DNA of 64,000 nt from NCBI RefSeq assembly GCF_004122105.1, contig NZ_SBKN01000001.1, forward strand, positions 620,001-684,000, given 5' to 3'. Under the pieces are notes generated by a model. The model was not told where the DNA came from. It worked only from the letters and a program-made list of their open reading frames with translations, and ran no database searches. How positions within the stretch are numbered: position 1 is the stretch's first letter; the number at the start of each line of letters is the position of its first letter. This document shows, piece by piece, positions 41,618 through 49,446 of the stretch. The translations under genes and the position numbers were made by a program. The DNA is from Flavobacterium stagni. GTDB lineage: Bacteria; Bacteroidota; Bacteroidia; Flavobacteriales; Flavobacteriaceae.

Positions 41618-42541
41618 ATGAGTAAAACCATACGCATCGGAACCCGCGACAGCGAACTCGCCCTTTGGCAAGCCAAAACGGTAGAAAAACAGCTGAACGA
41701 TCTGGGTTACCGCACCGAAATTATTGCCGTGAAATCCCAAGGTGACTTGGTACTGGACAAACCCTTGTACGAACTTGGGATCACCGGAATTTTTACCAAA
41801 ACCTTAGACATCGCCATGATCAAAGGCGAAGTGGATATCGCTGTGCATTCCATGAAAGATGTTCCAACGGCTTTACCGCAAGGTATTGTTCAAGCGGCCG
41901 TTTTACCTCGTGCCAATGTATTAGACATCTTGGTGCATAAAGGTTCGACGGAATTCCTTGAAACTTCCGCGACCATTGCAACGGGAAGTTTACGCCGTCA
42001 AGCGCAATGGCTCAACCGTTATCCCCAACATACTGTGGTGGATCTACGCGGAAATGTCAACACCCGAATGCAAAAATTAAACGATAACGATTGGAGTGGT
42101 GCCGTATTTGCCGCCGCTGGTTTGGAGCGTATCAACTTGAAACCGCAAACGTATCTTAATTTGGATTGGATGATACCCGCACCAGCACAAGGAGCAATGG
42201 TTGTAGTTGCTATGGAAAATGATCATCATGCCCTTGAAGCTTTAGCCCAACTCAATGATATAGAAACCGAAGTGTGTACTGCCATCGAACGTCAATTTTT
42301 ACGTACGCTTGAAGGAGGTTGTACCGCACCCATCGGCGCTATAGCAAAATATGATGAAGCCCAAGATGAAATTCAATTCCACGGCGTTTTGTTATCCATC
42401 GATGGAAAAGAAAAATTGGAAATTCAACGCAATTTTCCAATCAATGAATGGAAAAAATTAGGGTTTCATTGTGCCAAAGAAATCCTTGACAACGGCGGTG
42501 CTGCCTTAATGGAACGCATCAAAGCCCAATTGAAAAAGTAA
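41618..42541 (+). CDS. hemC: Hydroxymethylbilane synthase (porphobilinogen deaminase)
   Basis: A 307-residue enzyme that polymerises four porphobilinogens. I-R-I-G-T-R-D-S-E-L-A-L-W-Q-A opens the protein, V-D-I-A-V-H-S-M-K-D-V-P-T is the conserved catalytic-Asp segment, G-S-L-R-R-Q-A-Q follows, and the dipyrromethane-cofactor Cys lies in L-E-G-G-C-T-A-P-I-G. Length is normal. One base separates it from hemA. Confidence 0.97.
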   Translation: MSKTIRIGTRDSELALWQAKTVEKQLNDLGYRTEIIAVKSQGDLVLDKPLYELGITGIFTKTLDIAMIKGEVDIAVHSMKDVPTALPQGIVQAAVLPRANVLDILVHKGSTEFLETSATIATGSLRRQAQWLNRYPQHTVVDLRGNVNTRMQKLNDNDWSGAVFAAAGLERINLKPQTYLNLDWMIPAPAQGAMVVVAMENDHHALEALAQLNDIETEVCTAIERQFLRTLEGGCTAPIGAIAKYDEAQDEIQFHGVLLSIDGKEKLEIQRNFPINEWKKLGFHCAKEILDNGGAALMERIKAQLKK

Positions 42542-42567
42542 GTTAAGTTCCAACGTTCTTAGAAAAA

Positions 42568-43224
42568 ATGATTTCCCTACTGTCCACAAAATCCCTGACT
42601 GAAACCCAACGCCAACTACTGGCGGAAGCAGGTCTGTCGGTGGTGGAACAGGAGTTTATTCGTGTACAGTTGTTACCCGTTCCACCATTCGAATGGCAAC
42701 ACAATCTGTTATTCACGAGTCAGCAAGCGGTAAAAAGCGTGGTGGCCCAAAAGTCCATTGCCCATCCCGAAAACCATACTGTTTTTTGTGTGGGTGAAAA
42801 AACAAAAGCAGCCCTTGAAACAGCAGGTTTTATCGTGAAAGCCTCTTTTGAATCGGCTGAAACGATGGCTCATTTTCTCATCAATTCCGATGAGGATCAC
42901 TTCGATTTCTTTTGCGGAAACCGTCGATTGGATACACTGCCCACACGTTTAATCCAAAAAGGGAAAAACTTGCGTGAAATTGTGGTGTATTCCACCGAAA
43001 ATCAAGCCCAAAAAATAGAAACACCTATCGATGGCGTACTCTTTTTTAGTCCGTCGGGTGTGGAGAGTTTCTTGGAAAAAAATACACTCGAAACACAACC
43101 TTGTTTTTGCATTGGCTCCACAACAGCTGCCGCATTACACGGGATCACTCAAAATATTTACATAGCGCCAACTCCCACCGTGGAGGCCACGCTACAACTC
43201 AGTATAGACTATTTTAAACGCTGA
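42568..43224 (+). CDS. hemD: Uroporphyrinogen-III synthase
   Basis: A 218-residue protein with the weakly conserved two-domain HemD architecture. F-T-S-Q-Q-A-V-K-S-V, V-F-C-V-G-E-K-T-K-A-A-L-E and V-L-F-F-S-P-S-G-V-E-S-F are the recognisable family pieces. It cyclises hydroxymethylbilane with inversion of ring D. Identity in this family is low, and the position between hemC and hemE is the main support. Confidence 0.88.
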   Translation: MISLLSTKSLTETQRQLLAEAGLSVVEQEFIRVQLLPVPPFEWQHNLLFTSQQAVKSVVAQKSIAHPENHTVFCVGEKTKAALETAGFIVKASFESAETMAHFLINSDEDHFDFFCGNRRLDTLPTRLIQKGKNLREIVVYSTENQAQKIETPIDGVLFFSPSGVESFLEKNTLETQPCFCIGSTTAAALHGITQNIYIAPTPTVEATLQLSIDYFKR

Positions 43225-43250
43225 ATTACTATTCGGCTAAACGATAAATT

Positions 43251-44273
43251 ATGATTAAAAACGACCTTTTTTTACGTGCTTTAAATAACGAAAAAGTAGA
43301 ACGTCCGCCCGTGTGGATGATGCGTCAAGCCGGACGCTATTTGCCTGAATTCCGTGCACTTCGCGATAAATATGATTTTTTCACCCGTTGCGAAACACCT
43401 GAATTAGCAGCCGAAATTACGGTACAACCGATTCGTATTGTACAGCCCGATGCCGCTATTTTGTTTTCGGATATCTTGGTTGTGCCACGCGCTATGGGTA
43501 TTCACGTCGAACTCAAAGACAATTTGGGGCCGATTATCCCGAATCCTATCCGCACGATGGAGCAAGTAGACCAAGTTTTTGTGCCTAATATTCAGGAAAC
43601 TCTAGGCTACGTGATGGATGCCGTGAAATTGACCAAAGAAATGTTGAACGATGAGGTGCCTTTAATCGGTTTTGCCGGTTCGCCCTGGACAATTTTCTGC
43701 TATGCCGTAGAAGGAAAAGGTTCGAAAAGTTTCGATACCGCCAAAGGATTTTGTTTCTCCAATCCCGTGGCCGCACACACTTTATTACAAAAAATCACTG
43801 ACACTACCATTTTATACTTAAAAGAAAAAGTAAAAGCAGGCGTGAATGCGGTACAAATTTTTGATTCTTGGGGCGGCATGTTGTCTCCAGCCGATTATCA
43901 AGAGTTTTCATGGAAATACATCAACCAAATCGTCGAGGCGTTGGCCGAAGAAACCAAAGTTATCGTATTCGGAAAAGGTTGCTGGTTTGCCCTAGGCGAG
44001 ATGGCCAAATCCAAAGCTTCGGCGTTAGGAGTAGATTGGACGTGTTCGGCGCGAAATGCCCGTTATTTAACCGGTGGGAACATTACCCTACAAGGAAATT
44101 TCGATCCCAGTCGCTTGTTGTCGCCTATTCCGACCATCAAAAAAATGGTCCACGAAATGATTGATGAGTTTGGCAAAGACAATTACATCGTGAATCTTGG
44201 CCACGGCATTCTACCCAATATTCCGGTTGATCATGCCAAAGCCTTTATTGAAGCGGTGAAAGAATATAAATAG
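43251..44273 (+). CDS. hemE: Uroporphyrinogen decarboxylase
   Basis: A 340-residue cofactor-free enzyme that decarboxylates uroporphyrinogen III to coproporphyrinogen III. The signature [17 protein letters not shown] is complete, with the catalytic Asp in I-L-F-S-D-I-L, and G-F-A-G-S-P-W-T and the closing G-H-G-I-L-P-N-I-P motif. It ends with a TAG whose last base starts repeat copy C. Confidence 0.97.
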   Translation: MIKNDLFLRALNNEKVERPPVWMMRQAGRYLPEFRALRDKYDFFTRCETPELAAEITVQPIRIVQPDAAILFSDILVVPRAMGIHVELKDNLGPIIPNPIRTMEQVDQVFVPNIQETLGYVMDAVKLTKEMLNDEVPLIGFAGSPWTIFCYAVEGKGSKSFDTAKGFCFSNPVAAHTLLQKITDTTILYLKEKVKAGVNAVQIFDSWGGMLSPADYQEFSWKYINQIVEALAEETKVIVFGKGCWFALGEMAKSKASALGVDWTCSARNARYLTGGNITLQGNFDPSRLLSPIPTIKKMVHEMIDEFGKDNYIVNLGHGILPNIPVDHAKAFIEAVKEYK

Positions 44274-44334
44274 GGCGTGACCCTACGGGTCGGGCTATCC
44301 GCGGTGCACGGCACCTAGCTCCTATCCCTCACGC
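44273..44334 (+). repeat. Dispersed palindromic intergenic element, copy C
   Basis: A compact element starting at the G of the hemE TAG stop (GGGCGTGA) and ending TCACGC. GCGTGA (44275-44280) and TCACGC (44329-44334) pair; ACCC/GGGT and GGTGC/GCACC hairpins lie inside. Shorter than copies B and D1 and lacking their TTTCCACTGCAATCC box, but with the related GGGCTATCCGC and CTATCCCT words. The next 74 bp hold no feature I can name. Confidence 0.6.
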
Positions 44335-44408
44335 AAATCCGTTAAATCATCAAGTAATTGCTTCTTTTCAAAACGCTATTTAGTTGAAAAGAAAGAATAT
44401 AATTGAAA

Positions 44409-44858
44409 ATGAAGTTGAGGTCTTTTTTGCTCACTTTTAGTCTAGTTTTAGTAATGGTTTCTTGCAAAACCTACACCATTCCTGTGCAAAGTTTTAAAGA
44501 ACAAATGCAAGGAATTACTGCAGATTCCATGAAAAAAGTGAACGTTCGAATGCCATTACCTTTACCAGGAAGCAGCACAAAAACGACCTATTTTTCAAAT
44601 CAAATTCAAACAATTCGCGTAGTCAATAAAAAGGGAGAAGCAGTTAATCTTGCCAATTCACCAGCTATTGAAATGCGTGTAACCTTAAGAAATAACAAAA
44701 GATACCATTTCTATTTTGATACAGTAATTTTACAAAACGATACGTTGATGGGTGGCAGATCCCGGTTTGCTTCAAGCTTGATTCGTAAAATTCCAATGGA
44801 CAGTATTGTGAAAATAGAAGTTCAAGATGGCGGTAAAAAAATAGAATATACCCAATAA
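44409..44858 (+). CDS. Lipoprotein of unknown function in the hem cluster
   Basis: A 149-residue predicted lipoprotein with lipobox M-V-S-C (Cys19 region) after a hydrophobic signal. The ATG at 44409 is preferred over the in-frame TTG at 44403. The mature protein is a small beta-rich domain (I-Q-T-I-R-V-V-N-K-K-G-E, E-M-R-V-T-L-R-N-N-K-R-Y-H-F-Y-F-D). It overlaps the hemF start by one base. No family recognised; being inside a heme operon does not prove a heme role. Confidence 0.7.
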   Translation: MKLRSFLLTFSLVLVMVSCKTYTIPVQSFKEQMQGITADSMKKVNVRMPLPLPGSSTKTTYFSNQIQTIRVVNKKGEAVNLANSPAIEMRVTLRNNKRYHFYFDTVILQNDTLMGGRSRFASSLIRKIPMDSIVKIEVQDGGKKIEYTQ

Positions 44859-45760
44859 TGAAAGAACAATTTCTATCCTACATCCATAATCTTCAAGATC
44901 AGATTTGTTCGGGTCTCGAAGCCATTGACGGTGCTGCCAAATTTCGAGAAGATCTTTGGGACCGACCCGAAGGTGGCGGCGGTCGAACACGCGTAATCGA
45001 GAACGGTCAGGTTTTTGAAAAAGGCGGCGTGAATATTTCGGCGGTTCATGGCAAATTACCCGATTCCATGCAACAACTGTTCAAGGTAGGTGAAGCCGAT
45101 TTCTTTGCCTGTGGCTTGAGTTTGGTTATTCACCCTAAAAATCCAATGGTGCCAACGGTACATGCCAACTGGCGCTATTTTGAAATGTATGATGCCCAAG
45201 GAGAAGTCATGCAGAGTTGGTTCGGCGGCGGACAAGATTTAACACCTTATTATTTGTTTGATGAAGATGCGATTCATTTTCATCAAACGTGTAAAACCGC
45301 CTGTGATGCGCACGATCCTTCATTTTATCCCAAATACAAAAAACAATGTGATGCCTATTTTTGGAATACACATCGCAAAGAAGCCCGTGGCGTCGGCGGC
45401 TTGTTTTTTGATTATTTAAAAGCTGACGAACAGCATACCATGAACGATTGGTATGATTTTGTTACCGAAGTCGGGAACAGTTTCTTGCAAGCGTATGTTC
45501 CTATCGTTGAACGTAGAAAAGACTTGTCCTATTCAGAGGCACAACGCACATGGCAGGAAATTCGCCGCGGCCGTTATGTCGAATTCAATTTGGTGCACGA
45601 TAAAGGCACGTTGTTCGGACTCAAAACCAACGGGCGGATTGAATCCATATTAATGAGTTTACCTCCCCATGTTCAGTGGGTGTATGATCATCATCCTGAT
45701 CCCAATTCGGATGAAGAAAAGTTAATTAGAGTTCTAGAAAACCCTGTTGAATGGTTATGA
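44858..45760 (+). CDS. hemF: Oxygen-dependent coproporphyrinogen III oxidase
   Basis: A 300-residue HemF that converts coproporphyrinogen III to protoporphyrinogen IX with O2. Recognisable blocks are R-P-E-G-G-G-G-R-T-R-V, V-H-A-N-W-R-Y-F-E, F-G-G-G-Q-D-L-T-P-Y-Y and R-G-R-Y-V-E-F-N-L-V-H-D-K-G-T, with the conserved His/Asp/Arg residues. Length matches family norms. It points to aerobic heme synthesis; an anaerobic hemN is not in the window. It overlaps the next small gene at its TGA stop. Confidence 0.97.
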   Translation: MKEQFLSYIHNLQDQICSGLEAIDGAAKFREDLWDRPEGGGGRTRVIENGQVFEKGGVNISAVHGKLPDSMQQLFKVGEADFFACGLSLVIHPKNPMVPTVHANWRYFEMYDAQGEVMQSWFGGGQDLTPYYLFDEDAIHFHQTCKTACDAHDPSFYPKYKKQCDAYFWNTHRKEARGVGGLFFDYLKADEQHTMNDWYDFVTEVGNSFLQAYVPIVERRKDLSYSEAQRTWQEIRRGRYVEFNLVHDKGTLFGLKTNGRIESILMSLPPHVQWVYDHHPDPNSDEEKLIRVLENPVEWL

Positions 45761-46176
45761 AGTTGAATAGAATTACTTTTTTACTAATTGCACCATTGTT
45801 TTTTTGCTGTGGAAAGACCTCTGAAAATAAATCCGTGAAGGTTCCTGAAAAGTCAAATTTGTCAGATTCGACATTAGTTCAAAACTCCACTGAAAGGTGG
45901 TATACGAAGCTTATTGAAAATTATATAGCTCATTCAAGAAAGCAACTCATCGTCGATGATAGAAAAATGGGTAAAATAGATTGGATTTTAGATGATATTC
46001 AATTAACCGACTCTACAAATTATTACATTTTCAACATAGGACATCGAGAAACAGATGAAGGAAATACAAATCCAAGGTTTACTAGCGATGCTTGGATTTA
46101 TATTGACAGCTTAAGTCATAAAGTTTATGAATATGACCTTCCAAATGATCAATTGGTTCTTTGGAAAAACAACTAA
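45757..46176 (+). CDS. Small lipoprotein or exported protein in the hem cluster
   Basis: A 139-residue protein with a hydrophobic signal ending F-F-C-C-G-K, which could serve as a weak lipobox. The ATG at 45757 overlaps the hemF TGA by 4 bp and is favoured over ATG 45751. The mature part is polar with aromatic residues (Y-Y-I-F-N-I-G-H-R-E-T, D-A-W-I-Y-I-D-S). No family recognised. It sits between hemF and hemB in the same orientation. Confidence 0.6.
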   Translation: MKLNRITFLLIAPLFFCCGKTSENKSVKVPEKSNLSDSTLVQNSTERWYTKLIENYIAHSRKQLIVDDRKMGKIDWILDDIQLTDSTNYYIFNIGHRETDEGNTNPRFTSDAWIYIDSLSHKVYEYDLPNDQLVLWKNN

Positions 46177-46187
46177 AAAGAAAAATT

Positions 46188-47186
46188 ATGTTTCCATTAC
46201 AAAGAGGTAGAAGATTACGTGTTAACGAGAGCATTCGCTCCTTAGTTCGCGAAACGACATTAAGTCCGGCCGACTTTATGTTCCCCATGTTTATTGCCGA
46301 AGGAGAAAACTACCGTTCGGAAATTCCCTCCATGCCGGGTATTTTTCGCCGATCGTTAGATTTAACCGTAGAAGAAGTCAAAGAATTATTTGCTTTAGGA
46401 ATTCGTGCCGTAAATATCTATGTAAAAGTTGATGAAAGCTTGAAAGATAATACCGGAAAAGAAGCATGGAACCCGGAAGGATTGATGCAACGCGCTATTC
46501 GTGCCATAAAAGCGGCTTGTCCAGAAATGATTGTCATGCCCGATGTGGCTTTGGATCCGTATTCGATTTATGGTCATGATGGAATTATCAAAAACGGAGA
46601 TATTGCCAACGACGAAACCAACGAAGCTTTGGTGAAAATGGCCGTTTCACATGCCGAAGCGGGCGCCGATTTTGTGGCCCCCAGCGATATGATGGACGGT
46701 CGGGTATTGCGTCTTCGACAAGGGTTGGATGCTGCTGGTTTTCATCATGTGGGCATTATGAGTTATTCTGCCAAATACGCTTCAGCGTTTTACGGACCTT
46801 TCCGAGATGCCTTGGATAGCGCTCCTAAAGAAGCCGATGTAGTAGTTCCCAAAGACAAAAAAACCTACCAAATGGATTATGCCAATCGCATTGAAGCCGT
46901 CAAAGAAGCCCTTTGGGATGTAGAAGAAGGCGCGGATATGGTGATGGTCAAACCCGGAATTGCCTACTTGGATATCGTGCGTGAAGTCAAAAATGCAGTG
47001 AATGTTCCTGTGACAGTTTTTCACGTTTCTGGGGAATATGCCATGATAAAAGCGGCTGCCGAACGCGGCTGGTTGGATCACGACAAGATTATGATGGAGC
47101 AATTGATGTGTATCAAAAGGGCAGGAGCGAGTTTGATTTCGACCTATTTTGCCAAAGAAGCTGCTATTCTATTGAATCAGCGATAG
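46188..47186 (+). CDS. hemB: Delta-aminolevulinic acid dehydratase (porphobilinogen synthase)
   Basis: A 332-residue enzyme that condenses two ALA into porphobilinogen. The Schiff-base lysines are in M-V-K-P-G-I-A-Y-L-D and in S-Y-S-A-K-Y-A-S. The metal segment reads V-A-L-D-P-Y-S-I-Y-G-H-D-G: Asp replaces the cysteines of zinc-type enzymes, so a Mg2+-dependent class (as in plants and pseudomonads) is predicted. The start ATG at 46188 gives the typical M-F-P-L-Q-R-G-R-R-L-R; the longer frame begins with TTG inside the previous gene. Confidence 0.96.
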   Translation: MFPLQRGRRLRVNESIRSLVRETTLSPADFMFPMFIAEGENYRSEIPSMPGIFRRSLDLTVEEVKELFALGIRAVNIYVKVDESLKDNTGKEAWNPEGLMQRAIRAIKAACPEMIVMPDVALDPYSIYGHDGIIKNGDIANDETNEALVKMAVSHAEAGADFVAPSDMMDGRVLRLRQGLDAAGFHHVGIMSYSAKYASAFYGPFRDALDSAPKEADVVVPKDKKTYQMDYANRIEAVKEALWDVEEGADMVMVKPGIAYLDIVREVKNAVNVPVTVFHVSGEYAMIKAAAERGWLDHDKIMMEQLMCIKRAGASLISTYFAKEAAILLNQR

Positions 47187-47252
47187 TCCTGATAAATATC
47201 ATAGCGAATCAATAAATTACAAGATACCTTTACGTATCAAATAAGAAAAATC

Positions 47253-47678
47253 ATGAAGAAACTAGGAATAGGGTTGGGTGTGTTGGCCTTCGGATTTATA
47301 TTCGTAGCATGTGGCGGTGATCAAAAGAAAACCGACAATTACGGCAATGAAGTCAATGAAGAGACAACAGTAAAAGAAACTTCAACAAATGCCGATTTTC
47401 CGTTAGCCGAACAAGGAAAAGAATTGTTTGAAGGTGTGGGAACTTGTGCGACCTGCCATAAACCCGATACCAAAGTGGTTGGGCCAAGTTTACTGGACAT
47501 TGCCCAAGCTTATAAGGAAAATAAAGCGAGTATCGCTAGTTTTTTAAATGAAGAATCCAAGCCCATTGTAGACCCAACACAATACACCGTAATGAAAGCT
47601 AATTTTGCCATAACCAAAAACATGAAACCCGAGGAGCGTCAAGCCCTGGAGCAGTATATCATGAGTCAGGCAAAATAA
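47253..47678 (+). CDS. Monoheme cytochrome c lipoprotein
   Basis: A 141-residue lipoprotein-type c cytochrome. The lipobox is V-A-C-G (Cys20 region). The heme site is C-A-T-C-H-K with a likely axial Met in Y-T-V-M-K-A-N-F. The linker is Glu/Thr-rich. It is an electron carrier of the periplasmic face, possibly delivering electrons to a terminal oxidase, which is inference. It lies downstream of hemB but with its own 66-bp spacer containing TACCTTTA (47225-47232), and its own terminator. Confidence 0.9.
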   Translation: MKKLGIGLGVLAFGFIFVACGGDQKKTDNYGNEVNEETTVKETSTNADFPLAEQGKELFEGVGTCATCHKPDTKVVGPSLLDIAQAYKENKASIASFLNEESKPIVDPTQYTVMKANFAITKNMKPEERQALEQYIMSQAK

Positions 47679-47696
47679 TCACCAACTAACTAACTG

Positions 47697-47735
47697 GAAA
47701 AGCTCAAGATGCAATTATCTTGGGCTTTTTTTGTT
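47697..47735 (+). terminator. Intrinsic terminator after cytochrome c
   Basis: AAAGCTCAAGAT (to 47710) and ATCTTGGGCTTT (from 47717) pair with one G-T wobble, loop of 6 nt, followed by a T-run. Confidence 0.85.
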
Positions 47736-47756
47736 TTTTATCCGTACCTTGTTCAC

Positions 47757-48236
47757 ATGTTAACTTTAGCAACTGTTACCGTTCGGACACCTTTAGGTTT
47801 AGCTCAAATTTCTGGAAATGAATTGGGCATTCAATCGGTAAGGATAATAGACGAAGGTGAAGTGAGTACCGAAATCCCAGTAGTTTTAAAGGATGCCGTG
47901 CAACAACTTTTGGAGTATTTTGAAGGGAATCGCACCGAGTTTCAATTGAAATTGAATCCAAATGGCACAGAATTTCAGCAAAAAGTTTGGAATGCTTTAC
48001 TTCAAATTCCCTTTGGCAAAACTATCTCTTACCAACAATTAACGTTGCAGTTGGGCGATCCCAAAGCGATTCGTGCAGTTGCTTCGGCCAACGGTAAAAA
48101 CCCACTTTGGATTATTGTACCTTGTCATCGCGTCATTGGATCGGATGGGTCGTTAACGGGTTATGCCGGTGGTTTACATCGCAAACAATGGTTGTTGGAT
48201 CATGAACAACCGAATAAACAACAAGTTTTATTTTAA
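47757..48236 (+). CDS. ogt: Methylated-DNA-[protein]-cysteine S-methyltransferase
   Basis: A 159-residue O6-alkylguanine DNA repair protein of the Ogt/Ada-C type. The suicide acceptor Cys is in I-V-P-C-H-R-V-I-G, with the G-T-E-F-Q-Q-K-V-W-N-A-L helix and the Asn-hinge A-N-G-K-N-P. It transfers the alkyl group from guanine to its own cysteine. The start ATG at 47757 is used; the longer frame runs through the upstream terminator. A TACCTTG element (47745-47751) lies just upstream, so the leader is very short. Confidence 0.94.
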   Translation: MLTLATVTVRTPLGLAQISGNELGIQSVRIIDEGEVSTEIPVVLKDAVQQLLEYFEGNRTEFQLKLNPNGTEFQQKVWNALLQIPFGKTISYQQLTLQLGDPKAIRAVASANGKNPLWIIVPCHRVIGSDGSLTGYAGGLHRKQWLLDHEQPNKQQVLF

Positions 48237-48246
48237 TAATTTTTAT

Positions 48247-48621
48247 ATGAAAAAAGCAACCGTAGTTATCGCATTTTTATTGGTTTCAATGATCAATTTT
48301 GCTCAAGAAACCAACACCTTAATTGGCAAATGGACTTTCAAAGAGCCTTATGAAGTGGAAAAATTTGAAGCGGATGAATTGAAAATGGTCAATGAGATGT
48401 TTAAAAATTTATCATTGGAGATTACTGCCAAAGAAATTACGATTTCCTTATTTGGTAAGTCAGAAAAATCAGAATATACTATTCCTAAGGACAAACCCAA
48501 TGTGATTCAATTAACTTCTAAAACAGGCCAATCGGTTGAAGTTGAAATCCTTAAAAAGGAAGAAAAACAAATTGTAGTTAAAATTGGTAGAGCAGGGCCA
48601 TTCGTTTTAGTGAAAGCGTAA
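48247..48621 (+). CDS. Small exported protein, lipocalin-like
   Basis: A 124-residue protein starting at ATG 48247, the first residue of a clear signal peptide (M-K-K-A-T-V-V-I-A-F-L-L-V, ending N-F-A-Q). The mature start T-L-I-G-K-W-T-F carries the G-x-W lipocalin-like signature, followed by a beta-rich chain ending in K-I-G-R-A-G-P-F-V-L-V. Function unknown. It begins 10 bp after the ogt stop. Confidence 0.75.
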   Translation: MKKATVVIAFLLVSMINFAQETNTLIGKWTFKEPYEVEKFEADELKMVNEMFKNLSLEITAKEITISLFGKSEKSEYTIPKDKPNVIQLTSKTGQSVEVEILKKEEKQIVVKIGRAGPFVLVKA

Positions 48622-48682
48622 CAGTTTTATAATTGGCTTAATTTTAGTACATTAGTGCTTTATAAACGCCAAATATTTTAGT

Positions 48683-49396
48683 ATGTTAGACAAAATTAAA
48701 TTAGAACACATTCTGTTTCTCGATATCGAGACCGTTCCCCAAGAAGAATTCTTTAACCAGATGGATCCCGAAATGCAAACGCTTTGGGAACAAAAAACGC
48801 AATACCAGCGAAGGGATGAATTTTCACCTGAAGAGTTTTATGATCGGGCAGGCATTTGGGCCGAGTTTGGCAAAATTGTGTGTATCTCTGTCGGGTATTT
48901 TCAAATCAAAGGTGACATTCGCAATTTTCGAGTGACTTCTTTTTTTGGGGAAGAAAAACAATTGCTTAAAGATTTCAATAATCTTTTAAACAATCATTTT
49001 AGCGGCCCGCAATATGTATTGTGTGGGCATAATATCAAGGAATTTGATATTCCTTTTATTGCACGAAGAATGATTATTAATGGGGTTTCCCTTTCTGGTA
49101 AACTGAATTTATTTGGAAAAAAACCCTGGGAAATACCGCATTTGGACACCATGGAATTGTGGAAGTTTGGAGATTTTAAACATTTTACTTCCTTGAAATT
49201 ATTGTCTAAAATTTTAGGCATTCCCACCTCCAAAGACGATATCGACGGAAGTCAGGTGGGTGAAGTTTTTTATAAAGAAAAAGACATCGATCGCATTGTC
49301 ACCTATTGTGAAAAAGACGTCGTTGCTGTAGCCCAAGTGATGCTGCGATTTCGGAATGAAGAACTGTTGGTTCAAGACGAAATTTTACATGTATAA
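48683..49396 (+). CDS. PolB-like 3'-5' exonuclease
   Basis: A 237-residue DEDD-family nuclease like the exonuclease domain of B-family polymerases. The metal ligands are D-I-E (I-L-F-L-D-I-E-T-V-P, residues 13-15 region), the Asp in G-H-N-I-K-E-F-D-I-P-F, and the last Asp in C-E-K-D-V-V-A-V. No polymerase domain is attached. It likely trims single-stranded DNA 3' ends. It ends just before a strong bidirectional terminator shared with the convergent protease gene. Confidence 0.88.
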   Translation: MLDKIKLEHILFLDIETVPQEEFFNQMDPEMQTLWEQKTQYQRRDEFSPEEFYDRAGIWAEFGKIVCISVGYFQIKGDIRNFRVTSFFGEEKQLLKDFNNLLNNHFSGPQYVLCGHNIKEFDIPFIARRMIINGVSLSGKLNLFGKKPWEIPHLDTMELWKFGDFKHFTSLKLLSKILGIPTSKDDIDGSQVGEVFYKEKDIDRIVTYCEKDVVAVAQVMLRFRNEELLVQDEILHV

Positions 49397-49427
49397 AAAA
49401 AGGATGTCAGTTACGACATCCTTTTTT
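49395..49427. terminator. Bidirectional intrinsic terminator
   Basis: AGGATGTC (49401-49408) and GACATCCT (49415-49422) form an 8-bp stem with A-run before and T-run after. It lies between the exonuclease stop and the convergent subtilase stop. Confidence 0.9.
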
Positions 49428-49446
49428 GTTATATAAAAAGTTTTAT

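Noticed and set aside
44335..44408. Possible promoter before the lipoprotein gene after copy C
   Set aside because: No TAnnTTTG box or spaced TTG pair; the gene is more likely read from the hem operon.
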